Shown piece after piece: positions 53,101-64,000 of a stretch of DNA of 64,000 bases (position 1 is the first letter of the stretch; each line of letters opens with the position of its first letter). Origin of the DNA: Plutella xylostella. Lineage: Eukaryota; Arthropoda; Insecta; Lepidoptera; Plutellidae. Position numbers and translations under genes: made by a program. The stretch is taken from NCBI RefSeq assembly GCF_932276165.1, contig NC_063993.1:8070001-8134000 (forward strand), in the 5' to 3' direction. The notes under the pieces are model-generated. The model made no database searches. It saw only the letters and a program-made list of their open reading frames with translations, and was not told where the DNA came from.

Positions 53101-53246
53101 GTTAAAGGCATAGGTCGATTATGACCTTACAAAATACGCTCACAACGTAGAATCGATATAGTTAACGCCGCATAAAATGAACACATATTGCATTTCATTA
53201 ATTCCTTGTGTTTTTACGGGCGCATGTTATAAACACCGTTCCTTTT
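50175..53246. other. Intergenic, calumenin 3' flank
   Basis: About 3 kb between the CPAP1 upstream region and the calumenin stop codon. Very AT-rich near the gene. The calumenin 3' UTR lies within its right end. No other exon or RNA is recognised; a short (ATAA)n run at 51607-51624 may be a retroelement tail. Confidence 0.4.
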
Positions 53247-56200
53247 TTAAAACTCATCGTGTCTGGCCAGTGCCTCTCCGAAGTCGGTCGCTTGAGATCC
53301 AACAAAGAGGTCGTATTTGTCTATGATTTCCGACTTGGTTAGTTTCTCGTCTGCGTCCGCGTCGGCTTCAAAAACAAGATGGCGGGCTTCCGCTTCCGCA
53401 TGGTCGAACTCTGGTGGCGCGATCCAGTTCTTCACTTCGTGCTCGTCCATGAAACCGTCTTTGTTTGTGTCTCTGTAAAATATTAAATCATTATTGACAT
53501 TGTCTTTATAACAGTTATCATTTTATCGGCTCTTGAAAACAAGAAGTATCATAGGTTCAATTTCCAAAGAGGGCAGACACAAAGAAGAATGGCGAAACCT
53601 GACCCGCTTTGCGTAAGTTAGCAGCCACTAACCAAAGCTATTTTAAGTTATTGATAAAAATGTCTACTATCAGGGAAAAATATTTAAAAAAATCTAAACC
53701 ATGGGGTTCTTGAGATATTAGGGTTCAAAAGTAAATTAATTAATATATTTTTTTTCGTTAAATAAGTTTTTGATGAATAGTACACGCACAAACAAGTTTT
53801 ATAATCTAAATCATGAGATTCCCAATACATAGTGCATCACAAAATGTATTACATGATTTTATTTCTGCAAATAATATCAAGATTATTTTTGCACATTTCA
53901 CACTCGGAGACCTATTTTTATAAAGAGATCAATTTCAAAAATTATTTCATTCTATTCAAGTTCCCGTTATCCCGAAGTAACATAGAATACTTTTTATCCA
54001 GGAATTCCCACGGGAACACTTTTAAAAACTATTTTTAGCTCAAGGGTAACATCTAGTACAGTAGAAAAAACTTGATCTTTCGGCACTTATATCTTCGTTC
54101 TCCCATGCCTCATAATAATAAAATTAATACCAGTATATACTGTAGTCACGGACTACACATCAGTGTATGTTTCATCAATGGCCGCTCTGGGTCATGGCGC
54201 TATAGAGAAATTGCCATTCTCCTTTGGTTGGTTTGCCATACAATAATAGATACAAGAAACATTTCGTAGTTTTACAGTCAGAACAATGTAATGTGTGCAC
54301 GAAGAAGGCCGGTGGCAGAGTGTTGTAGCTTATGGCTTTCTTTTTGAGATGCCGGTATATCCTTCATATGACCATTATCGCCTATGTTGATGAGCTATAC
54401 AAAATTCACCCATCAGCTCATAAAGCTTTCATAGCTCTAACTAGTGTACTTAAAACTAATCCTTAACCTCCAGTAACAAGGTCCAACACACCTGTACTCG
54501 GAGAACTGCTCCCTCCCCTGCTTGACCCAGTGTGGTTCAGCTCATAAGCTTTTATAGCTCTAAATGCTGTTTTTTAATCTCATACTAAATTGTCAGATTC
54601 TGAACGGTTAATAAACCGTCAATTGTTCCGCAAAAAGACTTGAACTTCATTCAAAACTGATCCTTAACCTCCAGTAACAAGCTCCAACACACCTGTACTC
54701 GGAGAACTGCTCCCTCTCCTGCTTGACCCAGTACGGTTCAGCTCATAGGCTTTTATAGCTCTTAATGCTGTTTTTAATCTCATACTTATTTATATAATAA
54801 ACAGTCGATTGTTCCGCAAAAAGACTTGAACTCGATTCAAAACTGATCCTTAACCTGCAGTAACAAGGTCCAACACACCTGTACTCGGAGAACTGCTCCC
54901 TCTCCTGCTTGACCCAGTCGGGCTCGCTCTCCTCCTCGCCCTCTTCTGGACGGTACATGTCGCCGATGTACTCGTCAATGGAGATGCGGCCGTCCTGTGG
55001 GGGAATAGGGTTTAAATTAGTTAAATTTTTAAGATATATTCCTTTATATTTACAAAGTTTTATTAATAAAGTAAATGAGTATGATTTTTAAGATGTATTT
55101 TCAAAGTTTTATTCATAAAAATTCTATCTACATTTTTTTACTTAGGTTTACTGTGTATGTTTTGCTTTACGACTTTTTTACGACTGCACGTTATACGTGA
55201 GTTACCCATAAATGTGTAACTTAACAATCAACCTAGGTATTTTTTTTGTCAAATACTACACTCTGTCTCAGTGGAATGAAAATATTTATATATACAGGGT
55301 GATTGGAAAGTCGATGTATTCCTTTAAGGCCCGGGTCTCCTATTTACTCCGTAGGTCGCGTCAAGTGTCACCGCCGTAGACCGCGTCGCGATGCTCATAC
55401 ATTTACGCGCCAAACGTCGGCGTGTGAGGGAGACCGCATCAGTACATTTCTATAGTGAGCATCGTGACACGGCCTACGGCGTGACGCTGGACGCGACCTG
55501 CGGCGTAAATAGGAGACCAAGGCCTAAATGGGTTGTAGACGAAGGCGTTTCTAGTCGATTGAACCCCATAATGCATTATCCGAAAGTCAACCATTTCTGA
55601 GTTATTTGAGTTTTAATTTTTTTTAAGAATTTTGCCAAAATTTATGTTTAAAAGCAAAATATTTCAAAAACTAACGATTTTTTAAATAATTTTTTGATTG
55701 TTTTGCATTGGTGACACCTTAGTCAACTAATCATAATCATTAATTGCGCAATATTTAACTTAATTTAGACACAGTGCTTCAAAATAGATGAAACATTAAG
55801 AAAATGTTACGAAAGATGAAAACAAAAAAGCTAATTTAAAAAAGAATTTTATCTGACAATTTTTCAGGCACTACAGCTTAAAAACATAATCAATTTATAA
55901 GCTTTAAAAAGACATATTCCAATCTAAAATCGATTAAGGTATGACCAAGATATAGCCAAAACAACCGCATAGGCGACAAATCTCAGTAGGGAAACGAACA
56001 ACATTTTGTTTAAATTTTAAGGTAAAATGTCTTATAACTGGACTTTGTAGAGCTCCGAACCGTTTGCTAATTATTGTTCTCCGATAACGCGGTTCCTCAA
56101 AGGCACAGATCGACTACAAGGTTGCTTCACCGAAATAATGCTTGTCCGATAACACGGTTAGCCGAAAGTACTTTTCGATGACGATAGGTTCAACGATAGA

Positions 56201-59200
56201 ATGCTTTTTCGACTGCCCAGTTTATTAAATTGTTTATCCACCAAATTGCACTCCTATAACACTATTCGGTGAAACTTTTCAGCTAAAATATTTGGCACAG
56301 TGTTTGAATACGTTGAATTTAAAACAATCATTGTCAAACAGTGCTATTGTCACGTGCAGTAGCATTCCCAAGTAACATTTCATTCGAGCTTAGGTTGTAA
56401 GAAATGCCTTTAGGTTTTATAAGGGTTGTGAAAAGGTTAATGCTTTGCTATCTGGTCATATTGAGTACTTGAGAATGATTACTAAGTCCTAAAACTAATT
56501 GTTTATTAATACAACCTTGGAGCTGCTGATAAGAGTTTATATTAACGTTATTTTAACATGTATTTCAAGAGCATATAGTTCTAGGATCTTATAGTTGTCG
56601 TAGACTCCTGAAAAAGTTCTAGAAAAGCTAGCATTATGCTAAAGTGAGAGCTTAAGGTTAAATTTTTAACGTTGATACAACCATAAAGTTATGGAATATT
56701 GAAATCACTTATAAGTATTTTTAAAAACCTATCTGAAACCTTTAGGTTGATGAGAGTTGTCTAGGCAAACAAATTAGGACTACTTGGTGAAAACCAAAAT
56801 CATGGCTATAAGCTAAAGGCATGATTTAAGTCATTCAAGAATATTTTAAAGCTTTAGAGGCATCCTCAAAATATGTTTAATGCTTTTTAGTAATTTACTA
56901 ACGGCCGCCATATTTTTTCACTGAAATAAAAAAAAATACTTAGCAAAAAGATACATTTTAATTAATTAGAGGAAAATTCAGCAGCGTTTGCTATACTATT
57001 CCAAATATATGTTTTTTTATATAGACAGTACTTTTATTTCTAATATAACTTTACACCAAACATAAAATATTATCTATTTTTTTTAATTAAAATATCTTCA
57101 AATTTATTATTTACAAAAGGCCCGTCACTTATACAGAACTATTATCCGAAAGTATCACAATAAAGTGCTAGTCGCACAAGTTTTTCATATTTCCCGACTT
57201 CAGCCTAACTACTTACTATATTTTTTATTAATACAACACTTACAAGTTAGCCATTTTGAGTCTTGGAAAGTGTCAGGTAATGGCGCCATTTATTATAATT
57301 ATTATAAAATCTTACACAGAAACATTTTAAAACCCGAGAGTATTGGAAAGGCATTACAAATATCCATCAAATGTGTTACAAGTTATAGTAGAGTTACATC
57401 CAGGACTAATTTAGAACTTAAAAGCTGTCTTCCAAGGTTATGTTAACGTTAAATTGAGGTTGTGAAGGTTTTATTTAGGTTCTGTGTAAGTAGTTCAAAA
57501 GGTTCTGGGTTTGAGCTATAGGTTTTGCTGTAGCTCTCAGAAAGGTTCTAAAACGTGGGCCCTTTTTGCACTCAGGAGGTTAATATAAGGTTAATATAAG
57601 GTTATCGAGCCTTCTAAGTCTCACGAGTTGATTTCCATACAAAGGTTCTAGAACCTTTTCAAAACCTTTCTAAAACCAAAAATGTTACTTGGGTTGGCTA
57701 GTAGGCCAATCATGTTTTCGGCGAATTAACCGCAAACGGTTCGGAGCTCTACAAAGTCCAGTTACAATACTTTTTACCTTAAAATTGGAACAAAATCTTG
57801 GTCGTTTCCCTACTGAGATTTGCCCGCCTATGCGGTTGTTTTGGCTATATCTTGGTCATACCATAATTGATTTTAGATTGAAATATGTCATTTTAAAGCT
57901 TATAAATTGATTATGTTTTTAAGCTGTAGTGCCTGAAAAATTGTCAGATAAAATTCTTTTTTAATTTAGCTTTTTTGTTTTCACCTTTCTTAACATTTTC
58001 TTAACGTTTCAACTATTTTGAAGCACTGTGTCTAAATTAAGTTAAATATTGCGCATTTAATAATTATGATTAGTTTACCAAGGTGTCACTAATGCAAAGC
58101 AATCAAAAAAGTATTTAAAAAATCCTTAGTTTTTGAAATATTTTGCTGTTAAACATACTTTTCGGCAAAATTTCTAAAAAAACTTAAAACTTAAATAACT
58201 CAGAAATGGTTGACTTTCGGATTATGCATTATGGGGTTCAATCGACTGGAAATGCCTTCGACTACAACCCATTTAAAGGAATACATCGACTTACCAATCA
58301 CCCTGTATATACAGGGTGTCCCAAAAGTCAACGTCATCCCTTAAAGGGTTGATAGGTCAGCTCATGAGAGGCCAGAATATCACAATATGACCTTAGTAAA
58401 AACTCCATAATTTTCGAGATATTGACACTTTTATAAATTTGCTGAAAATCGACACCTTGGATCAGTTTTTTGCGTGCCGCCGGTACAAAAATCCATATTG
58501 TTAGAATTTGTTTGGTGTTGCATCACCCTGTATAGCCCTGCTATTGATCGCAGTAAAAAAAAATATTGAGTAATGCTGTATGTTTAAAAAAAATACGATT
58601 TTCAAAGTCATAAAAGGTAATCGTATTTTTTATTAACAACTTTGACTCTACATACTGTAAAAAAAATATACCACGCAAACCTGGCACCTTATTTGAAAAG
58701 ATTGCTCATTTAATGCAGTTTTCAAAATGGTATGAAACGTTGCTATAGTTTAAATATAAAAAAAGTTATTGCTATTTTAGTACAAAACGACCTCGATGTA
58801 AAATTGTTTGAAGGAAATTTATCTGACTGAATTTATTAAGGGTAAGTCATGTTGGAACGAGTAAAAGTAAAATAGGTGGTGGGGTCAGCCGTGGCAACAT
58901 AGATGACGCAAAAATAGCTAAGAAAAAACTTACCAAACTCTTATAAAATATATTTTTCGTTTTTTACACCTTAATTTAAAAAAACAAACGTTTATTGACT
59001 TTTATTTTTATTTCTCAAAATTATAACACCACTTTTTTATATTACGTACATTATCAGCAAAAAATAATACTCATTAATGGTCATAATCATAATTTTGAGA
59101 GTTTGGTTTTGTTTAACAATAACTTTAAAAAAAAACAAGTAATTAGAGGTAATGTTAATGACAAACTGATCTGTCCCTTTTTTGGATACTGTGGGTGTAC

Positions 59201-62200
59201 AATGTACATGTGTAAGCGTTTTACTTGTACAATATCACACATTAGCACTACTCAGGAATGTACGTTACCATGCGCTACATTTATGGGGAATGTGGAGTTG
59301 CTATAGTCCACTTTTTTTCGAGAAAGATACTCAAAATGCGACATTATATTAACTGTGACAACGTTGTCTCTTTTCCCACTCCCGGCCACACCACCTATTT
59401 TACTTTTACTCATTCCAACATGACTTACCCTTAATAAATTCAGTCAGATAAATTTCCTTCAAACAATTTTACATCGAGGTCGTTTTGTACTAAAATAGCA
59501 ATAACTTTTTTTGTTCATTGAAACTATAGCAACGTTTCATACCATTTTGGAAACTGCATTAAATGAGCAATCTTTTCAAATAAGGTGCCAGGTTTGCGTG
59601 GTATATTTTTTTTACAGTATGTAGAGTCAAAGTTGTTTATAAAAAAATACGATTACCTACCTTTTATGACTTTGAAAACCGTGTTTTTTTTTAAACATAC
59701 AGCAGTACTCGATATTTTTTTGATTGCGATCAATAGCAGGGCTATACAGGGTGATGCAACACCAAACAAATTCTAACAATATGGATTTTTGTACCGGCGG
59801 CACGCAAAAAACTGATCCAAGGTGTCGATTTTCAGCAAATTTATAAAAGTGTCAATATCTCGAAAATTATGGAGTTTTTACTAAGGTCATATTGTGATAT
59901 TCTGGTCTCTCATGAGCTGACCTATCAGCCATTTAAGGGATGACGTTGAGTTTTGGGACACCCTGTATATATCTTAGAATCCATTAACGCAAACACAGAA
60001 CCCCAAATTCATACAAATAACAAATTTATTGGGTACACTCTATAGGGCGGAAAAAGTACCTGTATTGTATAGTTTATATGTACGAAAGTCCGGGTTCGAT
60101 TGTCGACACTTGGCAGAAATTTGTTTAAACATAGATTGGTTCGAGTTTCTTCAATGAATAGAAGAAAATGAAAAATCAAAACGTTTATTTGCTGCCTTAC
60201 ATTTTGGGTTCCTGCCCCCTAGGTAGTTACGTAAAGCCGACCCTAAATAAGGAAAAGTCTAGGAAGAAGAAGAAGACTCCTATATTCCATTTCACGAGGA
60301 AAGTCATCTGATACAAACAAAAACTACCCTTATTTGAATGTAATAAGGGTTCTGTCAGATGTCTTTCCCCGTGAAAAAAGGTATAGGTACTTACGTTGTC
60401 CTTGTCGATGTCCTCCATGGTCTCGAGCACGACAATCTCGCGCATGTCGGGGTGGTCCTCGGGGTGCAGGAAGCCGGCGAACTCCGTGCGGTTCAGCGAG
60501 TCGTCCTGGTTGCCGTCTGGGAACAGAGACGAGGAGTTATTGCAGGGATTTTGTAAGATAGGAATGAATGCGAGTCCGCTAAGATGGATTATTGAAAGCA
60601 CTCTTTAACAATGGTTGATGAAACTTAGGCTGAACAGTTTTGAGAAATAGTTTTAAGCTGCGTAGGCCCAACGAACGCCCAACGATGGATATTTATCATA
60701 CATAATACAGGGCAGATTGCAGCATCTATCGGTGAACGAAACTTTGTGAAACATTGCTTATGATAAAGGACCTATCGGTAGCTAGGAATAGCGCTATTTA
60801 AGACAATCACAATAGTGATGTTCAGAAGATACTGAATTGGTTGTTAGTATTTTTAATTTTTCCTTCCTACTCTAATTAATGGAGTGGCTGCCATTTTCAT
60901 ATACATTATTTATCTACACTAGTTACAAGAACCAGCAAATGGGAGTGAAACTCACCAGCGTGGTGCCAACGCCTGCGGTCTCTCTTCATCAGACCATTGT
61001 AAGTGAACCCCTCGCTGTTAGGTGAGTACTTTTCCTTATCATCCATGTCATCCATGAAGCCGTACACATTCTTCCTGTATTGCTGTGGAGTAGAAACAAG
61101 ATCTGTTAGTTGACTGATTAATAATTAAATATTATAAAAATTCTACAGCTAATACTATTGCACTCTTATCAACATCCATCAATCCACATCACCCACTGTG
61201 TTCTCGCCCTTCTTTATAATACTGTGTAGAATTCGACGTAGTTTATTATTTTAATTTATCTAAGAATCTTTCTAAGCTAGTAAGCCATTACTTATTAATT
61301 TCATAAGTAACGCAAAAGACTAAACTGAGTAAAAGTTAGACCTATTATAAAAGTTATTGAACTGTATCAACAAAAGGTGAACATATTTCAAACATTACAA
61401 CACTTTTGAATGGGTAATAATAATTGGAGTCTATGCCTATGAGTCATTGGAACATCAATTTATTTGTAGGAACATTGATCTCCATTAATAAAATGTTAAA
61501 AGCAGATTGTTTAAACAGATGGACCATTGGGTGGTTTCAATATCGTATGTATCAACCAATTTGCTAATTAAGTTTTTGCTCTTAGCACCATTTGGAGATT
61601 ATAGTTGTAATAAAATAATATTTCTATGTGCAGTGTGCAGTGCACACAACTGGCCCCAATAGTAATATTACATACACTCTCACACACCTTTCAGTAACTT
61701 AAGAAAATATGACTATGAAAACTTATGAGGTAGACAGAAGTTAACTAAATAGATTACACACCACACAAACACTAATTATTTAAAACTGATAAACCAAAAT
61801 AAATGTATATCTGCTTTTTAAATAAATACCCATCATGGGCAGGAAAAACCAAAACCAACCTCCCAAGAGATCTCATCTTCATTATTAGGGTTGTGCTGCC
61901 TCCAGTGCCTCTCGACATCCTCATCAATGTACCTCTTCTGTGTGTATCTGATCCAATCCTTCAACTCCACAAGTGTGATGAAACCATCGCCATCCCCATC
62001 TATCTTGTCTACGATGATTCTAGAACAAAGTTGACACACAGAGATTAGCATGTGAATGAGATAACAGGGTCACTGAACTTTGTGTGACCAGATTAGGCAT
62101 GTAATAGACATTTTTAACTTTATATGGTAAAAAATATAGTTATGCCAGTGAAGCCTAGTATAATAGTATGTAACATAGGATGGTTTAAAACTTTGAGCCA

Positions 62201-62959
62201 GTTAAATGAAAAATAGGACTGAAGTAGTAAAACTATTTTTAGATAAGGAACTCTGTGTAACATGGTTAAGACCAAGTTGATGTGTTTGACCCACTTGCCA
62301 AGTAATGTGGGCTACGGAGCTGCAACATTGATTATCTGCCCACTCAGAAATAAAACCATTAAACAAACTATGAAATTGGCCTCTTATAAGTACTGTATGC
62401 AGTTTATGAGTCAATATAGCAGCTATGTGTGATATTTAAATAGGTTGGTATCTCAGAGTTTCTCATTTATAAAACCAATGGTCATAACTTCAAGTATTTC
62501 AGTTAAGTTTCTGATTGGACTTATTCTTCTAAGAATGCAAAATAGTCCTAATTATGTTTTCATAAATTAATGTTAAAATAGCGGAGTCAAAAATATAGTT
62601 CCTCCAATTCATCAAAGCACGTACAGAAAATCAAGAACTGCTGAATCAATTACTGCAACTTGCATTTTTATACTACACTTAATACCTACATGTAGGTAGG
62701 TACTAACATATTAGCAATGAAAGAAACATGAGAAGGTACTTTACCCAAGTCTTCTTTTACTCTCTTCAGGGGCTAGCTGGTCAAAAGTTTTGGCTTGATC
62801 CTGACCCAAAAACGCGTCATGATCATACTGCTTATTGTGGTGTTCATTCTTAAAGTGTTCAGATTCTGATAACTGATCAACTAGCCTTTTAGAATCTTCA
62901 CTCGGAACTCCAGCGAAAACAGCAGTTACGGTCAGAAGTAATAAAACTCCGGCCAACAT
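53247..62959 (-). CDS. Calumenin-like ER calcium-binding protein (six EF-hands, HDEF), six exons
   Basis: Exons are 62959-62745, 62019-61860, 61082-60956, 60516-60395, 54994-54879 and 53472-53247, all GT-AG, totalling 966 nt and 321 aa, the usual calumenin/reticulocalbin length. The protein begins with a signal peptide (MLAGVLLLLTVTAVFAGVPS). EF-hand-like loops include DKIDGDGDGFITLVEL, HADGNQDDSLNRTEF, DIDKDNDGRISIDEY, DTNKDGFMDEHEV and EADADADEKLTKSEI; a second, degenerate one lies around MDDMDDKEKYSPNSEGFTYN. It ends HDEF, an ER/secretory-pathway retrieval signal. CREC-family proteins buffer Ca2+ and assist folding in the secretory pathway. The closest match by C-terminus and layout is calumenin (Scf in flies). 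Intron 4 holds two large inverted-repeat elements; intron 5 has duplicated exon 5 ends. Confidence 0.93.
53985..54056 (+). mobile_element. Decayed Lep1-type Helitron 3' fragment
   Basis: tactttttatccaggaattc, cccacgggaacacttttaaa and a final catctagt parallel the 3' half of the elements at 1146 and 33908, with the GC-rich hairpin lost. It lies in calumenin intron 5. Confidence 0.5.
54451..54920 (-). repeat. Tandem triplication including the 3' end of calumenin exon 5
   Basis: Units start at about 54451, 54651 and 54837 (spacing about 200 and 186 bases). Each holds tccttaacct, cagtaacaag and ccaacacacctgtactcgga. Read on the minus strand, each contains the last 40-42 coding bases of exon 5 (EREQFSEY region) followed by the splice donor. 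The true exon is in the rightmost unit (54879-54920); copies of the coding end lie at 54693-54732 and 54492-54531. The copies lack the rest of the exon and an acceptor. Confidence 0.85.
55328..55524. mobile_element. PIF/Harbinger-like MITE with TAA target duplication
   Basis: ggcccgggtctcctatttac at the left and its counterpart gtaaataggagaccaaggcc at the right form a long inverted repeat that continues through cgtaggtcgcgtc / gacgcgacctgcg. It is flanked by TAA at 55325-55327 and 55525-55527. The opposite arm of the host element (near 58274) reads through the same site without it, giving an internal empty site. 197 bp, GC-rich against an AT-rich background. Confidence 0.85.
56367..57693. mobile_element. 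Nested element with CCCAAGTAACATTT ends
   Basis: cccaagtaacattt at 56367-56380 and aaatgttacttggg at 57680-57693 are perfect 14-bp inverted repeats. The interior is non-coding and repeats the words aaggttctagaacctt and ggttttataagggtt. It lies inside the 55295-58305 element. Target duplication is unclear. Confidence 0.6.
58312..59965. mobile_element. 1.65-kb element with about 580-bp inverted-repeat arms
   Basis: cagggtgtcccaaaagtcaa at the left and its counterpart tgagttttgggacaccctg at the right. The arms cover about 58312-58890 and 59385-59965 and match at ccatattgttagaatttgtt, accacgcaaacctggcacct and acatgacttacccttaataa (read with their complements). TATA on both sides, and only tatata (58306-58311) separates it from the preceding element. 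The 0.5-kb centre has a 103-codon frame (58995-59306) with no recognisable domain. Confidence 0.85.
59966..60394. other. Calumenin intron 4 remainder; SINE B-box remnant
   Basis: tccgggttcgattgtcgaca near 60090 followed by cagaaatttgtttaaacata resembles the box B and first body segment of the SINEs at 7100 and 44994, with the rest lost. Confidence 0.45.
60517..60955. other. Calumenin intron 3
   Basis: Nothing recognised within this intron. Confidence 0.4.
61083..61859. other. Calumenin intron 2
   Basis: AT-rich; nothing recognised. Confidence 0.4.
62020..62744. other. Calumenin intron 1
   Basis: AT-rich; nothing recognised. Confidence 0.4.
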
Positions 62960-63286
62960 TTTGCCTGAAACAAGTCGAGATTCGCTTACAATTTTATTAC
63001 TGTACTTATCAAAGAAATGTTACATCGGCTATCAAACACGCCAGTTAAAAGCGGCCACGTCAACACACCACTTACTTCCGTATTCCAGAACAAAACGACC
63101 ACGACCGCTACACGCTCACTGTAGGGAATATAGGATAGGAAATGGGAAGCTGAGTGAGCAGAAATGAATTTTACAAACAATCCCTGCGGTGATGACGGAT
63201 TGACGTTAACTTGACAGCTAGCTAGACGGAAAACCGAAACCGGCAAGCCACAGGCCACAGACTACCTTGACGATATAAAGCACCAA

Positions 63287-63674
63287 CACATTAACGGACG
63301 CAGCTTACGGACGCGGCTGTCAATGTCAGCCGCGACTGATAGTGTGCACGGTCTTTTGAGACAGTTCGTGCCAGATCGCTCTCGAACGTCTGAAAGCTGA
63401 ACAACAAAGGCGCCGACACACTAGCAGACGCGGCACAAGGTCAGCCCTAGGTTACGTCCGCGACTTACGTGAAAAGACCGTGCACACTATCAGTCGCAGC
63501 TGACAGCCGCGTCCGTAAGCCGCGTCCGCTAATGTGTCGGCGCCTTTACATCCGATAGTTTGAACAGCGTAGTGTACATTCTTTACCTACATACCTAATC
63601 ACGGCCGATGATGGTGTCGGCGCGTTTATCAGTCGCGGCTAACAGCCGCGTCCGATGATGTGTCTTTACCTTTA
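63287..63674. mobile_element. GC-rich MITE cluster upstream of calumenin
   Basis: Arms acacattaacggacgcagct to gcacggtcttttgag (63287-63361) pair with aaaagaccgtgcacactatc to aatgtgtcggcgcc (63473-63545). Further partial units start at 63408 (ggcgccgacacactagcaga) and 63606 (gatgatggtgtcggcgcg to ccgatgatgtgtcttt). The shared words are gccgacacatta and gcggacgcggct. The cluster lies 330-715 bases upstream of the calumenin ATG, so it may fall within or next to its promoter. Confidence 0.7.
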
Positions 63675-64000
63675 GGGTGATCTCAGAATAATAATGGCCT
63701 AGCTTCGCAGGATGTGACGTCAGTAAAAACGAAAACTCTGTGAACATTATAAATTCTGTCAAAATGACGTTTTTTTTTCTTTTTAGTGATGAGCTATCGC
63801 AGCCATATTGTAAAAAAACTGATTTTTGTAATAAGAAAATGCCTAGTCGGATTATAAAACAAATTCTATTTTTTTGTATCAGAATAAAGCAAATTGAAGA
63901 TAAATTTAATGTGGAGTGAGTATAAACTGTGAATAAAAGAGTTGGATACAGAAATACATGCTTCGGTTATAGTTATTATTATGAGGCATGAACAATCAAA
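63675..64000. other. No gene seen
   Basis: Short stretch to the window edge, with a gacgtcagt word (CRE-like) near 63717. Nothing else is recognised. Confidence 0.35.

Larger units (their letters stand above)
55295..58305. mobile_element. 3-kb element with about 0.5-0.6-kb inverted-repeat arms
   Basis: The left end cagggtgattggaaagtcga and right end tcgacttaccaatcaccctg are inverted, and the arms run about 55295-56065 and 57735-58305, still matching at landmarks such as accccataatgcatta and ctctacaaagtccagtta. TATA lies on both sides. The left arm contains a 197-bp MITE absent from the right arm, and the middle contains another element (56367-57693). No transposase frame is visible. The TA-CAGGGTG end suggests a Tc1/mariner-type derivative. 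It lies in calumenin intron 4. Confidence 0.8.

Noticed and set aside
58995..59306. 103-codon frame in the centre of an inverted-repeat element, Cys-rich near its end
   Set aside because: No recognised domain, AT-driven composition and no start or splice context; probably chance.
60227..60601. 124-codon minus-strand frame as a stand-alone gene
   Set aside because: Only 60395-60516 is coding: it is calumenin exon 4 with intron read-through on both sides.
1..64000. CRISPR arrays, operons, ribosome-binding sites, prophage
   Set aside because: None seen. Introns, SINEs and MITEs show a eukaryotic (insect) genome; the short repeats are microsatellites or transposon ends.

Overview
The window looks like genomic DNA from a moth or butterfly (Lepidoptera). 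It is AT-rich, with small host exons spread over long introns, and it carries Lep1-type Helitron ends, tRNA-headed SINEs, many hairpin MITEs and CR1/Jockey-like and RTE-like non-LTR retrotransposons typical of that order. I found no bacterial, CRISPR or operon structure.

Host genes lie in the right half. A secreted PEBP-family gene (27438-36505, +, four exons, 192 aa) is followed by two small minus-strand genes (37819-38070 and 39470-40089) for short secreted proteins that look like paralogues of each other and of nothing I recognise. Then come a one-domain chitin-binding cuticular protein of CPAP1 type (40740-49454, -, four exons, 184 aa) and a calumenin-like six-EF-hand ER protein ending in HDEF (53247-62959, -, six exons, 321 aa). 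All splice phases of the five models close exactly.

The left 27 kb has no host gene I can support. It holds nested transposons: a hairpin-array element (2784-4025), a 763-bp tandem duplication containing a MITE interrupted by a TTAA-type MITE and a SINE (6601-8172), an RTE relic (11500-12222), a decayed hAT element with an 8-bp flanking repeat (14261-14987), and two head-to-tail non-LTR elements (17962-19166 and 19167-23757), the second with an intact 989-aa endonuclease/RT ORF.

Transposons also fill the host introns. A non-LTR element with both ORFs open (28022 to about 32850) lies antisense in PEBP intron 2, its tail starting a few bases after the splice donor. A pogo-like deletion derivative (47480-49126) lies in CPAP1 intron 1. 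Two abutting long-inverted-repeat elements with further elements inside (55295-59965) fill calumenin intron 4. Calumenin intron 5 and CPAP1 intron 3 carry duplicated pieces of the adjacent exons.

The genes do not form a pathway. The most plausible undescribed item is the pair of small secreted paralogues; the most informative structures are the nested insertions whose target duplications and empty sites can be read directly.
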